The notes beneath the pieces were generated by a model. It worked only from the letters and a program-made list of their open reading frames with translations. It did not search any database and was not told the DNA's origin. A stretch of 64,000 nucleotides of DNA from Strigamia acuminata (lineage: Eukaryota > Arthropoda > Chilopoda > Geophilomorpha > Linotaeniidae). The stretch covers positions 6,014,001 to 6,078,000 of the forward strand of contig OX442316.1 in assembly GCA_949358305.1 (NCBI GenBank), given 5' to 3'. The position numbers were made by a program, and so were the translations under genes. Each line of letters starts with the position of its first letter. Within the stretch, counting starts at the first letter, position 1. This document shows positions 32,206 through 43,905 of this stretch, one piece after another.

Positions 32206-33597
32206 AAAATTCCCAATTTTTCTCGTAACATTCCCAATTTTTTTCGTAAAATTCCCAATTTTTCTCGTAAAATTCCCAATTTTTCTCGTAAAATTCCCAA
32301 TTTTTCTCGTAAAATTCCCAATTTTTCTCGTAAAATTCCCAATTTTTCTCGTAAAATTCCCAATTTTTCTCGTAAAATTCCCAATTTTTCTCGTAAAATT
32401 CCCAATTTTTCTCGTAAAATTCCCAATTTTTCTCGTAAAATTCCCAATTTTTCTCGTAAAATTCCCAATTTTTCTCGTAAAATTCCCAATTTTTCTCGTA
32501 AAATTCCCAATTTTTCTCGTAAAATTCCCAATTTTTCTCGTAAAATTCCCAATTTTTCTCGTAAAATTCCCAATTTTTCTCGTAAAATTCCCAATTTTTC
32601 TCGTAAAATTCCCAATTTTTCTCGTAAAATTCCCAATTTTTCTCGTAAAATTCCCAATTTTTCTCGTAAAATTCCCAATTTTTCTCGTAAAATTCCCAAT
32701 TTTTCTCGTAAAATTCCCAATTTTTCTCGTAAAATTCCCAATTTTTCTCGTAAAATTCCCAATTTTTCTCGTAAAATTCCCAATTTTTCTCGTAAAATTC
32801 CCAATTTTTCTCGTAAAATTCCCAATTTTTCTCGTAAAATTCCCAATTTTTCTCGTAAAATTCCCAATTTTTCTCGTAAAATTCCCAATTTTTCTCGTAA
32901 AATTCCCAATTTTTCTCGTAAAATTCCCAATTTTTCTCGTAAAATTCCCAATTTTTCTCGTAAAATTCCCAATTTTTCTCGTAAAATTCCCAATTTTTCT
33001 CGTAAAATTCCCAATTTTTCTCGTAAAATTCCCAATTTTTCCCGTAAAATTCCCAATTTTTCCCGTAAAATTCCCAATTTTTCCCGTAAAATTCCCAATT
33101 TTTCCCGTAAAATTCCCAATTTTTCCCGTAAAATTCCCAATTTTTCCCGTAAAATTCCCAATTTTTCCCGTAAAATTCCCAATTTTTCCCGTAAAATTCC
33201 CAATTTTTCCCGTAAAATTCCCAATTTTTCCCGTAAAATTCCCAATTTTTCCCGTAAAATTCCCAATTTTTCTCGTAAAATTCCCAATTTTTCTCGTAAA
33301 ATTCCCAATTTTTCCCGTAAAATTCCCAATTTTTCCCGTAAAATTCCCAATTTTTCCCGTAAAATTCCCAATTTTTCCCGTAAAATTCCCAATTTTTCCC
33401 GTAAAATTCCCAATTTTTCCCGTAAAATTCCCAATTTTTCCCGTAAAATTCCCAATTTTTCTCGTAAAATTCCCAATTTTTCTCGTAAAATTCCCAATTT
33501 TTCTCGTAAAATTCCCAATTTTTCTCGTAAAATTCCCAATTTTTCTCGTAAAATTCCCAATTTTTCCCGTAAAATTCCCAATTTTTCCCATAAAATT
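32205..33597. repeat. 21-bp satellite, about 65 copies
   Basis: Unit 'attcccaatttttctcgtaaa', almost perfectly homogeneous. Two variants (ctcg and cccg) occur in blocks: ctcg to about 33030, then about eleven cccg, two ctcg, seven cccg, five ctcg and one or two cccg. Because 21 is divisible by 3 and the unit lacks stops, frames of 466-502 codons are open on both strands (FPIFLVK on plus, KIGNFTR on minus); these are by-products of the repeat. It arose from a single site present in the 30.8-kb paralogue. Confidence 0.97.
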
Positions 33598-34800
33598 ATG
33601 AAATTTCTTTTTTTTTTAAAACAGAAAGCAGACCACGTTGAAAATAAATCTCAGTGCCATTTTTAGAGATTTGATTCTGAGCCATCCACAACTTCAAGAT
33701 GGGAAATGAAGTCCCTAGATGTTCAAAATGTGTAAGTATAATTTCCAAATTTAACAAAAATATTGGAAATAATTTAATGAATCAGCCATATTTTAATATT
33801 TTTGAAAAGCACAGTAAACGATGCCTGAATTCAAACATGGCACTTGGGGTTAGTAATAATAATAATAATAATATCAAATTCATAATATCCTAGTCTTGAT
33901 GGGAAAGATCATGCACATGCGGATTGCAGAGAAGTGGCTTAGTTCTGAGCCAATCACAGCGACCGCAGGTAAGAATCAGATTGCATTGTGGGAAGTAGAA
34001 CAGTATGTAGTCTGACGCGATGACGATGACAATGGCAACCATTGGGTGGTATATTTAGAATTAATCTTTAGCCATCTACTCGGTACGAGGTGGGAATTTG
34101 AGTTTGTTTTACAATTAAGATTTTTAACTATTTTTGGCATTTTTAGTTTTTTTTTTCTAACAGAAGGCGGACCACGGTGAAATCGAATCTCTCCTTGCCT
34201 TGATGAGGAATAAAGTTTCCTGAGCTTCAAAATGTAGATTGGTAAGTGCACTTTTTAAATTTTTCAATATTTTAGGAAATTCCTTAATGAATTTTGGTAT
34301 TTTTAATTTTTAATTTTCAAGAAACTTAGTAATTCGAACAAATGGCGGCTGAGTGTGTTCATCAGCACACACACTTGGGTAAATAAATTTCGCTTCGAAT
34401 TAAATGTGAAATAAGATAGGCTTATGAATACTAAAATTGCAAAAGAAATTTATTTTTCCTACAGATTTGAGGCGTCCTTTCTTTATGTAGAGTTCCTGCA
34501 CGGCCATACTTGTCACGATTTTTCTCAAATGTTTTTAATTTGACATTAATAAATTATTGGTTTATTTATTTTTATTTTTTTCTTTTTCCAGCGGTATTCC
34601 GATCGTAAGACAGGAAATAAGAACGAGACTGCATTGTAGGAAGAAGAGCAGCGTGACGTAACGGCCTACAACAGCAGCAACCATTGGTAAATGGTAAATT
34701 GGTAAATTGGTAAATTAGAAAAATTTCTGTGAATACGAATTAAGAAATACTTGTTGATTACTAAAATTTGAAAAGAAATTTAATTATTTTTCCTACAGGC
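33598..34800 (+). repeat. Further exon-pair repeat units, copies 3 and 4
   Basis: 'aaacag|aaagcagaccacgttga' with donor 'aatgt|gtaagt' near 33732, then 'gtaagaatcagattgcattg' (33971), 'gcaaccattgggtggtatat', 'ctaacag|aaggcggaccacggtga' and donor 'gattg|gtaagt' near 34241. A partial copy with 'cagcagcaaccattgg' follows near 34675. No conserved coding frame. Confidence 0.55.
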
Positions 34801-36149
34801 TCGATGTAATGATTTGATGTGTCACACTTGGATGGAAGGAATGCAGAAATGTTTTCAATTGAATTTTAATAGTTGGGGTTGGGGCATGAAAAGTTTTCAA
34901 GCGCGCGTCACGTTTTTTTCTTTTTGCAGGTCGATTTATATCTACAATGTTTTTCAGAAGAAGTATGTTTCATACTGGTTTAATGTTATATCATGAGTAT
35001 GTAAAAAAAACATGACTAGGACACGTAATGTTATTTGCATGGTATTATACCGTGGATGTTTTGCCATTAATAAGTTGTTTGTTTGTTCGTTCGTTATTTT
35101 TTTTTTTTTTCAGGGAAATTAATTGCTGCCGTTTGAAGATCGATTTGTGTATGTAATGTCGGCAAAAGTGAGAAGAATAAAGGTTTTGCAAATCTTTGAT
35201 CGAATTCGTGACTCCAGGTGACGACCTGGAGACACGAACTCGGTGCGCAATATGCAAAAGAGCACATAAACCCAATGGTCAATCGCTTGCTGCCCGTTCC
35301 TTGGATTTTGGCCTTCCTGCAACACGTCGCATGAACTTGCAGATTTCTAAAAGTAATTTGATTAAATTGATAATGTTTATTTTTTCTTGTTTCTTTTGAC
35401 AACAATGGATGGGACCCGCAAATTACAAGCAATGATGTTTTTCACATTTTGGCATTGAGTCTGGGAGGAAGTTGGACCTAAGATGAAAGGCGCTTCCGGA
35501 GAAGTTGGTCCTAAGATAAAAGGCGCTTCCGAAAAAGTTGGTAGTTGATCCTACGATAAAAGGTGCTACAGCTTCTGCCAAACTTACACGTGTGGCGTGC
35601 ACGGTCAAGTGATTTTCACGGTAACAGCAATAGAAACCAAACGAGAGACATGCTGTGAATTACCCAAATGGAAGAGTAATGTTGAAAAGGTGATTACACT
35701 TGGCTTCACACATTGGCGCAAAAAGAACTCAGCTCGAGTAATGCTAATTTGTGTTAAACTAGCTTGTGTTTGCTGATGAAAAAGGATTTTACCACTACGC
35801 AGATATCTACAGGTAATTTATTTAAATTAATGTTTTATTTATTGTTGGTTATTAATTTTATTTTTTTGTTTCTTTTGACAGCATTGGATAGATCCCACAA
35901 ATTGCAAGTAATGATGTTTTTCACAGTTTGGCATTGAGTCTGGGAGGAAGTTGGTCCTAAGATTAAAGGCGCTTCCAGGGAAGTTGGTCCTAAAGTAAAA
36001 GGCGCTTCCACTTGCCAAACTTACACGTGTGGCGTGCTCGGTCAAGTGATTTTCACGGGTATAAGCAATAGAACTCAAACGAGAGACATGCTGTGAATTA
36101 CCCAAATGGAAGAGTAATGTTGAAAAGGTGATTACACTTGGCTTCACAC

Positions 36150-37230
36150 ATTGGCGTAAAAAGCAATGGATGGATTCCGCAAATTGCAAGTAATGATGTT
36201 TTTCACATTTTGGCATTGAGTCTGGGAGGAAGTTGGTCCTAAGATTAAAGGCGCTTCCGGGGAAGTTGGTCCTATGGTGAAAGGCGCTTCCGCTTGCGTG
36301 CACGGTCAAGTGATTTTCACGGGTCTCAGCAATAGAACTCAAATGAGGGTAATGCTGTGAATTACCCAAATGGAAGAGTAAGGTTGAAAAGGTGATTACA
36401 CTGGCTTCACACATTGGTGTAAAAAGAACTCAGCTCGAATAATGCTAATTTGTGTTAAACTAGCTTGCATTTGTGTTTGAGCTGGTGATCAATAGACTGG
36501 GAGGGAGGTCCTGCCCAGAAGGACCTTCCGTAGATGTTAGGAAAAACCGGGTAAAAGTGACCACACACTTACAGGCACATTTGACTAAGTCAAGTCGTCC
36601 CAGGGGGGGGACACGTCCCAGGGGGGGGACACGCCAACCGGGAAATGATTTTCAATGAATTTCAATGATTTTCACGAATTGGCATTTGACCAACACGAAC
36701 TGGCAACTCGTGAATTTGGCTTTTGACCAATGGGCAAAGTGGTTCATAAAAAGGTGATTATCTTTGGTTTCGGAACCCGTCTTGGTCATTACGCTCAATT
36801 AAGGAAAAAGGAACAAGTAATGATGTTTTTTACATTTTGGCATTGATTCTGGGAGGAAGTTGGTCCTAAGATTAAAGGCGCTTCCGGAGAAGTTGGTCCT
36901 AAGATAAAAGGCGCTTCCGAAAAAGTTGGTAGTTGATCCTACGATAAAAGGTGCTACAGCTTCTGCCAAACTTACACGTGTGGCGTGCACGGTCAAGTGA
37001 TTTTCACGGGTAACAGCAATAGAAACCAAACGAGAGACATGCTGTGAATTACCCAAATGGAAGAGTAATGTTGAAAAGGTGATTACACTTGGCTTCACAC
37101 ATTGGCGCAAAAAGAACTCAGCTCGAGTAATGCTAATTTGTGTTAAACTAGCTTGCGTTTGCTGATGAAAAAGGATTTTACCACTACGCAGATTTCTACA
37201 GGTAATTTATTTAAATTAATGTTTTATTTA
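36150..37230. repeat. Dispersed duplicate within the array, copy 1
   Basis: This segment, including 'gggaggtcctgcccagaagg' and a doubled 'cccagggggggg acacg' word near 36598-36635, recurs 5851 bp downstream with few changes; copy 2 lacks one 36-bp sub-repeat. The G8 runs could form stacked G structures. Confidence 0.85.
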
Positions 37231-38027
37231 TTGTTGGTTATTAATTTTATTTTTTTGTTTCTTTTGACAGCAATGGATGGATCCCACAAATTGCAAGTAA
37301 TGATGTTTTTCACAGTTTGGCATTGAGTCTGAGAGGAAGTTGGTCCTAAGATGAAAGGCGCTTCCGGAGAAGTTGGTCCTAAGATAAAAGGCGCTTCCGA
37401 AAAAGTTGGTAGTTGATCCTACGATAAAAGGTGCTACAGCTTCTGCCAAACTTACACGTGTGGCGTGCACGGTCAAGTGATTTTCACGGGTAACAGCAAT
37501 AGAAACCAAACGAGAGACATGCTGTGAATTACCCAAATGGAAGAGTAATGTTGAAAAGGTGATTACACTTGGCTTCACACATTGGCGCAAAAAGAACTCA
37601 GCTCGAGTAATGCTAATTTGTGTTAAACTAGCTTGCGTTTGCTGATGAAAAAGGATTTTACCACTACGCAGATTTCTACAGGTAATTTATTTAAATTAAT
37701 GTTTTATTTATTGTTGGTTATTAATTTTATTTTTTTGTTTCTTTTGACAGCAATGGATGGATCCCACAAATTGCAAGTAATGATGTTTTTCACAGTTTGG
37801 CATTGAGTCTGAGAGGAAGTTGGTCCTAAGATGAAAGGCGCTTCCGGAGAAGTTGGTCCTAAGATAAAAGGCGCTTCCGAAAAAGTTGTTAGTTGATCCT
37901 ACAATAAAAGGTGCTACAGCTTCTGCCAAACTTACATGTGTGGCGTGCACGGTCAAGTGATTTTCACGGGTAACAGCAATAGAACTCAAACAAGGGACAT
38001 GCTGTGAATTACCCAAATGGAAGAGTA

Positions 38028-38163
38028 GGTGCATTCAAAAAGTCTAAAACATAAGTGACGTCATTCCCATTGAATAACATTCCCATGTTATTCAATGGGA
38101 ATGACGTCACGTACAAACACGAAACGAGTTTTAGAGGCGTTTTTGAGTTTTTGAATGCACCTT
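38028..38163. mobile_element. 136-bp palindromic MITE, copy 1
   Basis: Ends 'ggtgcattcaaaaa' and 'tttttgaatgcacc', inserted in one array unit with GTA on both sides; sister units read 'gaagagtaatgttg' without it. The core is a perfect hairpin whose arms carry TGACGTCA, the CRE/ATF consensus, at each side. Confidence 0.85.
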
Positions 38164-39441
38164 GTAATGTTGAAAAGGTGATTACACTTGGCTTCACACA
38201 TTGGCGCAAAAAGAACTCAGCTCGAGTAATGCTAATTGATGTTTTTCAGTTTGGCATTGAGTCTGGGAGGAAGTTGGTTCTAAGATGAAAGGCGCTTCCG
38301 GGGAAGTTGGTCCTAAGATAAAAGGCGCTTCCGAAAAAGTTGGTAGTTGATCCTACGATAAAAGGTGCTACAGCTTCTGCCAAACTTACACGTGTGGCGT
38401 GCACGGTCAAGTGATTTTCACGGGTAACAGCAATAGAAACCAAACGAGAGACATGCTGTGAATTACCCAAATGGAAGAGTAATGTTGAAAAGGTGATTAC
38501 ACTTGGCTTCACACATTGGCGCAAAAAGAACTCAGCTCGAGTAATGCTAATTTGTGTTAAACTAGCTTGCGTTTGCTGATGAAAAAGGATTTTACCACTA
38601 CGCAGATTTCTACAGGTAATTTATTTAAATTAATGTTTTATTTATTGTTGGTTATTAATTTTATTTTTTTGTTTCTTTTGACAGCAATGGATGGATCCCA
38701 CAAATTGCAAGTAATGATGTTTTTCACAGTTTGGCATTGAGTCTGAGAGGAAGTTGGTCCTAAGATGAAAGGCGCTTCCGGAGAAGTTGGTCCTAAGATA
38801 AAAGGCGCTTCCGAAAAAGTTGGTAGTTGATCCTACGATAAAAGGTGCTACAGCTTCTGCCAAACTTACACGTGTGGCGTGCACGGTCAAGTGATTTTCA
38901 CGGGTAACAGCAATAGAAACCAAACGAGAGACATGCTGTGAATTACCCAAATGGAAGAGTAATGTTGAAAAGGTGATTACACTTGGCTTCACACATTGGC
39001 GCAAAAAGAACTCAGCTCGAGTAATGCTAATTTGTGTTAAACTAGCTTGCGTTTGCTGATGAAAAAGGATTTTACCACTACGCAGATTTCTACAGGTAAT
39101 TTATTTAAATTAATGTTTTATTTATTGTTGGTTATTAATTTTATTTTTTTGTTTCTTTTGACAGCAATGGATGGATCCCACAAATTGCAAGTAATGATGT
39201 TTTTCACAGTTTGGCATTGAGTCTGAGAGGAAGTTGGTCCTAAGATGAAAGGCGCTTCCGGAGAAGTTGGTCCTAAGATAAAAGGCGCTTCCGAAAAAGT
39301 TGATAGTTGATCCTACAATAAAAGGTGCTACAGCTTCTGCCAAACTTACATGTGTGGCGTGCACGGTCAAGTGATTTTCACGGGTAACAGCAATAGAACT
39401 CAAACAAGGGACATGCTGTGAATTACCCAAATGGAAGAGTA

Positions 39442-39577
39442 GGTGCATTCAAAAAGTCTAAAACATAAGTGACGTCATTCCCATTGAATAACATTCCCAT
39501 GTTATTCAATGGGAATGACGTCACGTACAAACACGAAACGAGTTTTAGAGGCGTTTTTGAGTTTTTAAATGCACCTT
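39442..39577. mobile_element. 136-bp palindromic MITE, copy 2
   Basis: Same element at the same place in the unit exactly 1414 bp downstream of copy 1. It was therefore copied by the 1414-bp tandem duplication, not by a second transposition. Confidence 0.85.
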
Positions 39578-42000
39578 GTAATGTTGAAAAGGTGATTACA
39601 CTTGGCTTCACACATTGGCGCAAAAAGAACTCAGCTCGAGTAATGCTAATTGATGTTTTTCAGTTTGGCATTGAGTCTGGGAGGAAGTTGGTTCTAAGAT
39701 GAAAGGCGCTTCCGGGGAAGTTGGTCCTAAGATAAAAGGCGCTTCCGAAAAAGTTGGTAGTTGATCCTACGATAAAAGGTGCTACAGCTTCTGCCAAACT
39801 TACACGTGTGGCGTGCACGGTCAAGTGATTTTCACGGGTAACAGCAATAGAAACCAAACGAGAGACATGCTGTGAATTACCCAAATGGAAGAGTAATGTT
39901 GAAAAGGTGATTACACTTGGCTTCACACATTGGCGCAAAAAGAACTCAGCTCGAGTAATGCTAATTTGTGTTAAACTAGCTTGCGTTTGCTGATGAAAAA
40001 GGATTTTACCACTACGCAGATTTCTACAGGTAATTTATTTAAATTAATGTTTTATTTATTGTTGGTTATTAATTTTATTTTTTTGTTTCTTTTGACAGCA
40101 ATGGATGGATCCCACAAATTGCAAGTAATGATGTTTTTCACAGTTTGGCATTGAGTCTGAGAGGAAGTTGGTCCTAAGATGAAAGGCGCTTCCGGAGAAG
40201 TTGGTCCTAAGATAAAAGGCGCTTCCGAAAAAGTTGGTAGTTGATCCTACGATAAAAGGTGCTACAGCTTCTGCCAAACTTACACGTGTGGCGTGCACGG
40301 TCAAGTGATTTTCACGGGTAACAGCAATAGAAACCAAACGAGAGACATGCTGTGAATTACCCAAATGGAAGAGTAATGTTGAAAAGGTGATTACACTTGG
40401 CTTCACACATTGGCGCAAAAAGAACTCAGCTCGAGTAATGCTAATTGATGTTTTTCAGTTTGGCATTGAGTCTGGGAGGAAGTTGGTTCTAAGATGAAAG
40501 GCGCTTCCGGGGAAGTTGGTCCTAAGATAAAAGGCGCTTCCGAAAAAGTTGGTAGTTGATCCTACGATAAAAGGTGCTACAGCTTCTGCCAAACTTACAC
40601 GTGTGGCGTGCACGGTCAAGTGATTTTCACGGGTAACAGCAATAGAAACCAAACGAGAGACATGCTGTGAATTACCCAAATGGAAGAGTAATGTTGAAAA
40701 GGTGATTACACTTGGCTTCACACATTGGCGCAAAAAGAACTCAGCTCGAGTAATGCTAATTTGTGTTAAACTAGCTTGCGTTTGCTGATGAAAAAGGATT
40801 TTACCACTACGCAGATTTCTACAGGTAATTTATTTAAATTAATGTTTTATTTATTGTTGGTTATTAATTTTATTTTTTTGTTTCTTTTGACAGCAATGGA
40901 TGGATCCCACAAATTGCAAGTAATGATGTTTTTCACAGTTTGGCATTGAGTCTGAGAGGAAGTTGGTCCTAAGATGAAAGGCGCTTCCGGAGAAGTTGGT
41001 CCTAAGATAAAAGGCGCTTCCGAAAAAGTTGGTAGTTGATCCTACGATAAAAGGTGCTACAGCTTCTGCCAAACTTACACGTGTGGCGTGCACGGTCAAG
41101 TGATTTTCACGGGTAACAGCAATAGAAACCAAACGAGAGACATGCTGTGAATTACCCAAATGGAAGAGTAATGTTGAAAAGGTGATTACACTTGGCTTCA
41201 CACATTGGCGAAAAAAGAACTCAGCTCGAGTAATGCTAATTGATGTTTTTCAGTTTGGCATTGAGTCTGGGAGGAAGTTGGTTCTAAGATGAAAGGCGCT
41301 TCCGGGGAAGTTGGTCCTAAGATAAAAGGCGCTTCCGAAAAAGTTGGTAGTTGATCCTACGATAAAAGGTGCTACAGCTTCTGCCAAACTTACACGTGTG
41401 GCGTGCACGGTCAAGTGATTTTCACGGGTAACAGCAATAGAAACCAAACGAGAGACATGCTGTGAATTACCCAAATGGAAGAGTAATGTTGAAAAGGTGA
41501 TTACACTTGGCTTCACACATTGGCGCAAAAAGAACTCAGCTCGAGTAATGCTAATTTGTGTTAAACTAGCTTGCGTTTGCTGATGAAAAAGGATTTTACC
41601 ACTACGCAGATTTCTACAGGTAATTTATTTAAATTAATGTTTTATTTATTGTTGGTTATTAATTTTATTTTTTTGTTTCTTTTGACAGCAATGGATGGAT
41701 CCCACAAATTGCAAGTAATGATGTTTTTCACAGGTTGGCATTGAGTCTGAGAGGAAGTTGGTCCTAAGATGAAAGGCGCTTCCGGAGAAGTTGGTCCTAA
41801 GATAAAAGGCGCTTCCAAAAAAGTTGGTAGTTGATCCTACAATAAAAGGTGCTACCGCTTCTGCCAAACTTACACGTGTGGCGTGCTCGGTCAAGTGATT
41901 TTCACGGGTATAAGCAATAGAACGCAAACGAGGGACATGCTGTGAATTACCCAAATGGAAGAGTAATGTTGAAAAGGTGATTACACTTAACTTCACACAT

Positions 42001-43050
42001 TGGCGTAAAAAGCAATGGATGGATTCCGCAAATTGCAAGTAATGATGTTTTTCACATTTTGGCATTGAGTCTGGGAGGAAGTTGGTCCTAAGATTAAAGG
42101 CGCTTCCGGGGGAAGTTGGTCCTAAGGTGAAAGGCGCTTCCGCTTGCGTGCACGGTCAAGTGATTTTCACGGGTCTCAGCAATAGAACTCAAACGAGGGA
42201 TATGCTGTGAATTACCCAAATGGAAGAGTAAGGTTGAAAAGGTGATTACACTTGGCTTCACACATTGGTGTAAAAAGAACTCAGCTCGAATAATGCTAAT
42301 TTGTGTTAAACTAGCTTGCATTTGTGTTTGAGCTGGTGATCAATAGACTGGGAGGGAGGTCCTGCCCAGAAGGACCTTCCGTAGATGTTAGGAAAAACCG
42401 GGTAAAAGTGACCACACACTTACAGGCACATTTGACTAAGTCAAGTCGTCCCAGGGGGGGGACACGTCCCAGGGGGGGGACACGCCAACCGGGAAATGAT
42501 TTTCAATGAATTTCAATGATTTTCACGAATTGGCATTTGACCAACACGAACTGGCAACTCGTGAATTTGGCATTTGACCAATGGGCAAAGTGGTTCATAA
42601 AAAGGTGATTATCTTTGGTTTCGGAACCCGTCTTGGTCATTACGCTCAATTAAGGAAAAAGGAACAAGTAATGATGTTTTTTACATTTTGGCATTGATTC
42701 TGGGAGGAAGTTGGTCCTAAGATTAAAGGCGCTTCCGAAAAAGTTGGTAGTTGATCCTACGATAAAAGGTGCTACAGCTTCTGCCAAACTTACACGTGTG
42801 GCGTGCACGGTCAAGTGATTTTCACGGGTAACAGCAATAGAACCCAAACGAGAGACATGCTGTGAATTACCCAAATGGAAGAGTAATGTTGAAAAGGTGA
42901 TTACACTTGGCTTCACACATTGGCGCAAAAAGAACTCGGCTCGAGTAATGCTAATTTGTGTTAAACTAGCTTGCGTTTGCTGATGAAAAAGGATTTTACC
43001 ACTACGCAGATTTCTACAGGTAATTTATTTAAATTAATGTTTTATTTATT
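42001..43050. repeat. Dispersed duplicate within the array, copy 2
   Basis: Matches 36150-37230 at an offset of 5851 bp, including the 'cccaggggggg' pair near 42449-42487. One 36-bp sub-repeat is missing. Confidence 0.85.
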
Positions 43051-43520
43051 GTTGGTTATTAATTTTATTTTTTCTTGTTTCTTTCGGCAGCAATGGATGG
43101 ATTCCGCAAATTGCAAGTAATGATGTTTTTCACCTTTTGGCATTGAGTCTGGGAGGAAGTTGGTCCTAAGATTAAAGGCGCTTCCAGGGAAGTTGGTCCT
43201 AAAGTAAAAGGCGCTTCCACTTGCCAAACTTACTCGTGTGGCGTGTACGGTCAAGTGATTTTCACGGGTATAGGCAATAGAACTCAAACGACGGACATGC
43301 TGTGAATTACCCAAATGTAAGAGTAACGTTGAAAAGATGATTACACTTGGCTTCACACATTGGCGCAAAAAGAACTCAGCTCGAGTAATGCTAATTTGTG
43401 TTAAACTAGCTTGCGTTTGTGTTTGAGCTGGTGGTCGATTAGGATTTCTGCAGGTAATTTATTCAAATTAATGTTTTATTGTTGATTATTAATTTTATTT
43501 TGTTCTTCTGGAATTTAGGG

Positions 43521-43680
43521 TCGTCAATGAAGCAGTGGATGTCGTCATCAATGAAGCAGTGGATGTCGTCATCAATGAAGCAGTGGATGTCGTCATCAAT
43601 GAAGCAGTGGATGTCGTCATCAATGAAGCAGTGGATGTCGTCATCAATGAAGCAGTGGATGTCGTCATCAATGAAGCATT
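43521..43680 (+). repeat. 24-bp tandem repeat, about 6.5 copies, frame-preserving
   Basis: Unit 'gtcgtcatcaatgaagcagtggat'. It follows an acceptor-like 'ggaatttag' at 43518. Two plus frames stay open: DVVINEAV and SSMKQWM-type octads. The DVVINEAV frame continues into a hydrophobic stretch (FYFICFILLVLRL) and a basic tail before stopping at 43846. It may be the last exon of a repeat-derived transcript or chance. Confidence 0.6.
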
Positions 43681-43794
43681 TGATGTTTTTTATTTTATTT
43701 GTTTTATTTTACTTGTTTTGAGATTGTGTAAATTTCGTTTTAAAATTCTAGAGAAAATTGTACCACAGTTTGCAAAAAGAGATGTAAAACAAAA

Positions 43795-43905
43795 GGATGA
43801 TAAGAAGAAAAATAACAAAATAAGAACAAGAAAAGTAACAAAATAAGAACAAGAAAAGTAACAAAATAAGAACAAGAAAAATGAATAACAAAATAAAAGC
43901 AACAA
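43795..43905. repeat. Short tandem repeat, about 20-bp unit
   Basis: 'aacaaaataagaacaagaaa' repeats four to five times with small changes. Simple A-rich sequence. Confidence 0.7.

Larger units (their letters stand above)
35396..43452. repeat. Nested tandem array, about 18 units of roughly 395-540 bp
   Basis: Each unit carries 'tttggcattgagtctgg', two or three copies of a 36-bp sub-repeat 'gttggtcctaagatgaaagg', 'cacgtgtggcgtgcacggtc', 'acatgctgtgaattacccaa' and 'gcttcacacattggcg'. Unit spacing runs 480, 538, 396 (1414-bp super-unit, twice), then 399, 396 (795-bp super-unit, twice). Longer units end with a perfect plus-strand intron pattern: 'tctacag|gtaatttattt' to 'tttcttttgacag|caatgg', about 70 bp. 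A minus-strand frame of 90-190 codons stays open in every unit. No known domain. Confidence 0.9.

Noticed and set aside
32083..33601. Open frames of 466-502 codons on both strands
   Set aside because: They are created by the stop-free 21-bp unit, are open in several frames at once, and have no start context or domain.
35396..43452. CRISPR-like array
   Set aside because: Units are about 400-540 bp, direct and contiguous without unique spacers, in a eukaryotic genome.
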